Shown: one piece after another, positions 9,941-13,105 of the stretch
Layout of the letters: each line of letters begins with the position of its first letter
Numbering within the stretch: the stretch's first letter is position 1
Origin: Candidatus Daviesbacteria bacterium
GTDB lineage: Bacteria > Patescibacteria > Microgenomatia > Daviesbacterales > UBA10151
DNA length: 13,105 bases
Assembly (NCBI GenBank): GCA_030648435.1
Contig: JAUSHE010000044.1
Coordinates: 1-13,105, forward strand
Direction: 5' to 3'
Program-made: the position numbers and the translations under genes
Notes under the pieces: generated by a model
What the model saw: only the letters and a program-made list of their open reading frames with translations
What the model was told of the DNA's origin: nothing
The model's database searches: none

Positions 9941-11755
9941 TTATTTTAAATCTACTGAGTAGATTTTACTACCCTCAAGTAAATAGACCTTTTTCCCGAC
10001 CTCATCCACCACTAAATCCGAGACAGCAGCAAACTTATTTCCTGTAATCTGACCCTTATAGGCTCCTGTTTTAGTCAAAATTAACACTCTTGAATTACCA
10101 GAGTCTAAAACATATAAATTATCCGTATCGGATGACACAAAAAGGCTTTTCGGATCTTTTACACCGGAAGGTAATCCGGAATAAGAAAAATTATCCTTAT
10201 CACCTTTGGTAAATCTTAAGATCTCTCCCCCGCTTTTTAAAATATAAATTGATGATTCAATCTGCATTCTTAAAATATTGCTAAAATCCGCTTTGGTAGT
10301 TTTACTTAAATATTCCCTTTTATCGGAATAACTATCTGCTGTTGGTAGATATTTCCAAATCATATTTTTACCGGAATCAAGGACATAGATGTTGCCGGCA
10401 AAACCATAAATATCTGCAATACTGCCCCAGTCAGAATCGGTTTTAGAAACACTAGATACTTTGGATTTGGTTGTATCAACCTTCAGAATACCCTTATCCT
10501 TGGAATATACAAAAGCAGAATTACCATTTAAAGAGGCAAAAATCGCTTCACCTAATTGTTCTGACCCTGCCAAAATCTGATTATTCTTTTTAGCTAAATC
10601 TACTGTAATCAGGGTTTTTACGTCAGGATCAAGCAATAATAATTTAGAGCCTGATAAACTAAGCTTTTGAGCACGGAAATTTTTCTTTACCAGATCTAAA
10701 TCCAAAAATAACGGAAAATCAGAAACTGCGGATTGCTGCAAAATTGCCGGCTCTTCTTCTTCTATTTGTTTCTTCAAATTTAAAGCTTCAGGATTTTTGG
10801 GTTTTAAAATCAGCGCTTTTGTTATTATATCTTTGGCAGAATCAAGTTTTGCTTTGGCATCAGCCGGATTTAAACTGGCTAACCCTTTGGCTGCTTCGAA
10901 ATTATCTTTTGCCTGCTGGTAACTTTGACCGAATGCAAAATTCTTTTCCCTGTCCCGGCTAACTTTGTATTTATAACCTATGCCACCTGCTACAATTAAA
11001 ATTAAAATAACAGCCAAAATAAGCCTCCCTCTCCCGCTTTTGGGAAAATACATTTTAGCTTTACTGAATATGGCAGCTGCTTTGCTGAATACAGCCTGCT
11101 TATCAAATACCGGCTCCCTGCTTTCTACCGAAGTATTGGGAATCTCCGCAGTGTCTTCATCCACTTCCACCGCTTCTACTGCCAAAGCTGCCAAGCCCTG
11201 GTTTTCCGACTCAGAAGCGCCGATTTTACCTTCAAGCTCTTCCTCAAATGTCTCAAGAGGCAAATTAAGCACTTTTTCAAGATCCTCACCTAAAAAATTA
11301 ATCAGAGTTTTAGTAGCAAAAAGCAGCCTGTCTCCTATATTGATGAATCCTGAAACCAGCTGAGAGGGCGCACCAACAGATAAAAGAGAAGATAATTTTC
11401 CTGCTCTTTGCAAGTAAACTTCAACCTGACCCTGACCGATCAGGTATAAGACCTTGCCGGAAATAACGGATAAAGCCAGATCCCATCCAGAGGATGGTCC
11501 GCCTTTGGCGGAAAGATTTTCAAACTTTTGGTTAGCTTCTTTAAAGGTAGCGTTTAATTTTTCTGCCGGGCTTCCTTCAAATTCGAAAAAGAAATCCTCA
11601 AGCTCTGACAGGGCTTGTCTGCCTTTGGTAAAAGCATCATCTGAGACGAGTTGCAGAACAGCCAGAAAAGTGCTGTCCACCCTAACAGCAGAACTTACCT
11701 GCGCTGCCTTTTGATCCGTATTTAAACCAATGATTTGAGCGATCTTGAGCTTCAT
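9941..11755 (-). CDS. Membrane protein: PP2C-like pseudophosphatase domain, TM helix, beta-propeller
   Basis: The 604-residue protein has an unusual architecture. Residues about 1-200 look like a PP2C/PPM fold: SGKVLYLIGQGQVEVYLQRAGKL and GDRLLFATKTLINFL occupy the positions of the family's G-D-S and S-D-G strands. The metal-binding aspartates are replaced (GQV; ATK), so it should be catalytically dead. A low-complexity acidic linker follows, then a transmembrane helix at about 244-262, a TPR-like helical pair (about 280-330), and a repeat-rich C-terminal half (about 345-604). This contains several blocks of the form x-x-LYVLDSGNSRVLIL, typical of NHL/propeller blades. Topology would put the propeller outside. 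The start at 11755 overlaps the upstream stop (TGATG), with GGGGGA 8 nt before it; an in-frame ATG at 11770 is less likely. Fold assignments are by eye. Confidence 0.8.
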   Translation of the reverse strand: MKLKIAQIIGLNTDQKAAQVSSAVRVDSTFLAVLQLVSDDAFTKGRQALSELEDFFFEFEGSPAEKLNATFKEANQKFENLSAKGGPSSGWDLALSVISGKVLYLIGQGQVEVYLQRAGKLSSLLSVGAPSQLVSGFINIGDRLLFATKTLINFLGEDLEKVLNLPLETFEEELEGKIGASESENQGLAALAVEAVEVDEDTAEIPNTSVESREPVFDKQAVFSKAAAIFSKAKMYFPKSGRGRLILAVILILIVAGGIGYKYKVSRDREKNFAFGQSYQQAKDNFEAAKGLASLNPADAKAKLDSAKDIITKALILKPKNPEALNLKKQIEEEEPAILQQSAVSDFPLFLDLDLVKKNFRAQKLSLSGSKLLLLDPDVKTLITVDLAKKNNQILAGSEQLGEAIFASLNGNSAFVYSKDKGILKVDTTKSKVSSVSKTDSDWGSIADIYGFAGNIYVLDSGKNMIWKYLPTADSYSDKREYLSKTTKADFSNILRMQIESSIYILKSGGEILRFTKGDKDNFSYSGLPSGVKDPKSLFVSSDTDNLYVLDSGNSRVLILTKTGAYKGQITGNKFAAVSDLVVDEVGKKVYLLEGSKIYSVDLK

Positions 11756-11991
11756 CACAGCATCCCCCATGCCAAAATTATCAGTCCAATGGCAAATCCG
11801 GCGTGCAGTATGGAAAAAGCCTTAAGTATGGGTGACACTTTTGTTATCAAAGTCTTGCCCATTAAATCAACTTGTCTGACAATCATCAAGGCAAATATAG
11901 CGTAAAATACCAAAATAAGCAAAGTCCCACCTTTTAAAAACACTGTGAATACATCTGAGCCAAAAAGGCTAGTCGGGGTGATGGTAGGCAT
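11755..11991 (-). CDS. DUF5657-like small membrane protein
   Basis: The 78-residue protein has two transmembrane helices, at about residues 21-38 and 58-76. The cytoplasmic-type loop between them, VRQVDLMGKTL, matches my recollection of DUF5657, a small family of unknown function in Patescibacteria. The ATG at 11991 is chosen because GGGGGAG lies just upstream, one of the few clear Shine-Dalgarno sites here. An earlier ATG at 12024 would add 11 residues and place that site inside the gene. It overlaps the end of the bPH gene by 23 nt, and its TGA stop shares one base with the next ATG (TGATG). These are strong signs of translational coupling on both sides. Confidence 0.85.
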   Translation of the reverse strand: MPTITPTSLFGSDVFTVFLKGGTLLILVFYAIFALMIVRQVDLMGKTLITKVSPILKAFSILHAGFAIGLIILAWGML

Positions 11992-12541
11992 CTCTCCCCC
12001 TTCCGTAAATTTTATGCGCTTCATCCAAAATAAAATCAGCTACAAAATGGGGTCTGGGCACATCAAGCAAATCAATGTTTTTAGTAGCGCCTGCTGTTTG
12101 GATAAAAACATTACCAAAGTGGAAAACGGAATTTAAAATTCCGCCCATAGAGGATGACGTATCTTCTATATTCCGCAAGGGGGCCACATCAATATTTTTG
12201 AAAAGCAGAGAATGAAAATCCACATCCACAATATTTTTCTCAGTCACAATATAGACATTAAAATACCAATGCAGGAAACCTTCAAAGGTAACTACTAAAA
12301 CCAATAAATAATTGATTATTAAAAATAATATTCCAAGGTTAGGAGTGATTACGGCTATGTCCAGATTAAGAACCGAAATAATTTTGGGAATGAAAAATGG
12401 CCAGATAAAAAGCAGTGCAGCCGCGATAATCCAGGACAGGTTTACAATAGGATGAGCGCGCAGCAAAAGAAGTATTTTCTCGTCTGGATCCTGACCCTCA
12501 AAACGGAAATAATCAGGATTTTCAATGTATGCCTGGAACAT
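11969..12541 (-). CDS. Bacterial PH-domain (bPH2/YdbS-like) membrane protein
   Basis: The 190-residue protein has two transmembrane helices (about 33-56 and 68-92) after a short amphipathic N-terminus with DEKILLLLRAHP. A bPH2-type domain follows, with WYFNVYIVTEKNIVDVDFH at about 92-110 and the characteristic PLRNIEDTSSSMGGILNSVF at about 121-140. This family (PF03703-like) is widespread and membrane-associated; its ligands are mostly unknown. The C-terminal helix ends in GRGRDAYHHPD. Translation probably starts at 12541, with no visible Shine-Dalgarno sequence, 13 nt after the upstream gene. The next gene starts inside it. Confidence 0.88.
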   Translation of the reverse strand: MFQAYIENPDYFRFEGQDPDEKILLLLRAHPIVNLSWIIAAALLFIWPFFIPKIISVLNLDIAVITPNLGILFLIINYLLVLVVTFEGFLHWYFNVYIVTEKNIVDVDFHSLLFKNIDVAPLRNIEDTSSSMGGILNSVFHFGNVFIQTAGATKNIDLLDVPRPHFVADFILDEAHKIYGRGRDAYHHPD

Positions 12542-12554
12542 TAAGGCAAGTATA

Positions 12555-13105
12555 CTACTTTTGCTCTATGTTAAACAGTGGACCGACAATATTAATGTTT
12601 GACGGGGCGCGGAGGTTAAAATATTTCTTAAAAACATCAGCAGGAAAATCAACAGAACCGCCATCCCCTGAAAAATATACTCTTGTGGTCCTTCCTGATC
12701 CAAAATCAACATCAACACGTCCGGATGCAATATTATTAAATGGTTTTTGATATTTACTTAATTCCTGCCTCACTTTATCTTCGCTCCATGTCTCAGAGTC
12801 ACCTTTGTCTGTTTGTAAAATATGTGAGTCAGCAGAGTTATCTGATTGCACTAAAAGAATTGAATTGACAATATCCGCCAGCTCTTCCGGTTTTAACCAG
12901 GCAGTTTTATTATACTGGGCACGTGAACCCCAATCACAATAAAAAACAGGGGAACTCTTATCATAAGCATTATTCTGCAAATCAGAAAAACTATTTATTC
13001 CACCGCTTGCATCCTGAACTCTTTTCGTCCAAGGCGTACTGCTCCAACCAATATCTCCGGAGTTAAAAACATAGCCTCCGTGCGTTGATGAAAACCAAGC
13101 CTTAA
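12555..13105 (-). CDS. C-terminal part of a large, probably surface-exposed protein (partial)
   Basis: The reading frame is open to the window edge (13105), so the start is missing; 183 residues are visible. The first visible residues read KAWFSSTHGGYVFNSGDIGW, continuing through TPWTKRVQDASGGINSF. Further on come VFYCDWGSRAQYNKTAWL, a helical ADIVNSILLVQ segment, and an end of RAPSNINIVGPLFNIEQK. Asn, Ser, Gly and aromatic residues are abundant, there is little charge clustering and no transmembrane segment is seen, which suits an extracytoplasmic protein. I do not recognise a named family. The WFxxxGGxVxxxGxI pattern resembles C-terminal segments of large secreted Patescibacteria proteins that I recall, but that is weak. 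It is the first gene in view of the operon leading to smpB. Confidence 0.75.
   Translation of the reverse strand, partial: KAWFSSTHGGYVFNSGDIGWSSTPWTKRVQDASGGINSFSDLQNNAYDKSSPVFYCDWGSRAQYNKTAWLKPEELADIVNSILLVQSDNSADSHILQTDKGDSETWSEDKVRQELSKYQKPFNNIASGRVDVDFGSGRTTRVYFSGDGGSVDFPADVFKKYFNLRAPSNINIVGPLFNIEQK

Noticed and set aside
10744..11714. Plus-strand open frames opposite the propeller gene
   Set aside because: Serine/leucine-rich shadow translations of a long minus-strand gene; no start signals.
12529..12750. Plus-strand open frame at the start of the last operon
   Set aside because: It is antisense to the partial minus-strand gene, which is open to the window edge and has sensible composition.
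12555..12980. A complete 141-residue gene starting at a TTG at 12980
   Set aside because: The frame continues without a stop to 13105, with composition matching the rest, so the gene is a truncated longer one.

Overview
The window looks like a chromosomal segment of a Patescibacteria (Candidate Phyla Radiation) bacterium. It is moderately AT-rich and densely packed, with genes of a few nucleotides' spacing. It holds small membrane-protein families that I associate mainly with that group (DUF5652-like, DUF5657-like), a DUF4143-type AAA ATPase, a stand-alone 23S-rRNA-intervening-sequence-type four-helix protein, ComF, a stripped-down dnaG-rpoD operon and ssrA/smpB. The lineage call is inference from gene content; there is no rRNA here to confirm it.

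Layout. 1-1147: a DUF4143 ATPase (minus) with its own promoter. 1273-4896 (minus): tRNA-Ser(GGA), dnaG, rpoD, a four-helix (IVP-type) gene bounded by a 17-bp perfect inverted repeat, then tRNA-Asn. 4929-5183: a small two-helix membrane protein, the only protein gene on the plus strand, diverging from tRNA-Ser. 5191-9027 (minus): protein genes alternate with tRNA genes: comF, tRNA-Ser(GCT), tRNA-Ser(TGA), a broken or tRNA-like element, a membrane protein, tRNA-Arg(GCG), tRNA-Ser(CGA), a radical SAM enzyme, tRNA-Arg(CCG) and a Nudix hydrolase. 9074-9463: tmRNA (ssrA) on plus. 9496-13105 (minus): a compact operon of a large partial protein, a bacterial-PH membrane protein, a DUF5657-like membrane protein, a transmembrane protein with a degenerate PP2C-like N-terminus and a beta-propeller C-terminus, and smpB, converging on ssrA.

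Function. DnaG and RpoD supply replication priming and housekeeping transcription. tmRNA and SmpB form the trans-translation pair. Four intact serine tRNAs (GGA, CGA, TGA, GCT) cover all serine codons, and two arginine tRNAs accompany them. Several transcription units have extended -10 promoters (TGn upstream of the hexamer), and for three or four protein genes the promoter sits so close to the start codon that leaderless or near-leaderless mRNAs are expected.

The most promising unexplained items are: the inverted-repeat-bounded IVP gene inserted exactly after the rpoD stop; the 63-nt tRNA-Ser-like element with an internal 18-bp palindrome; the pseudophosphatase/propeller trans-envelope operon coupled to smpB; and the unusual tmRNA tag frame ending in V-A-Y-A.
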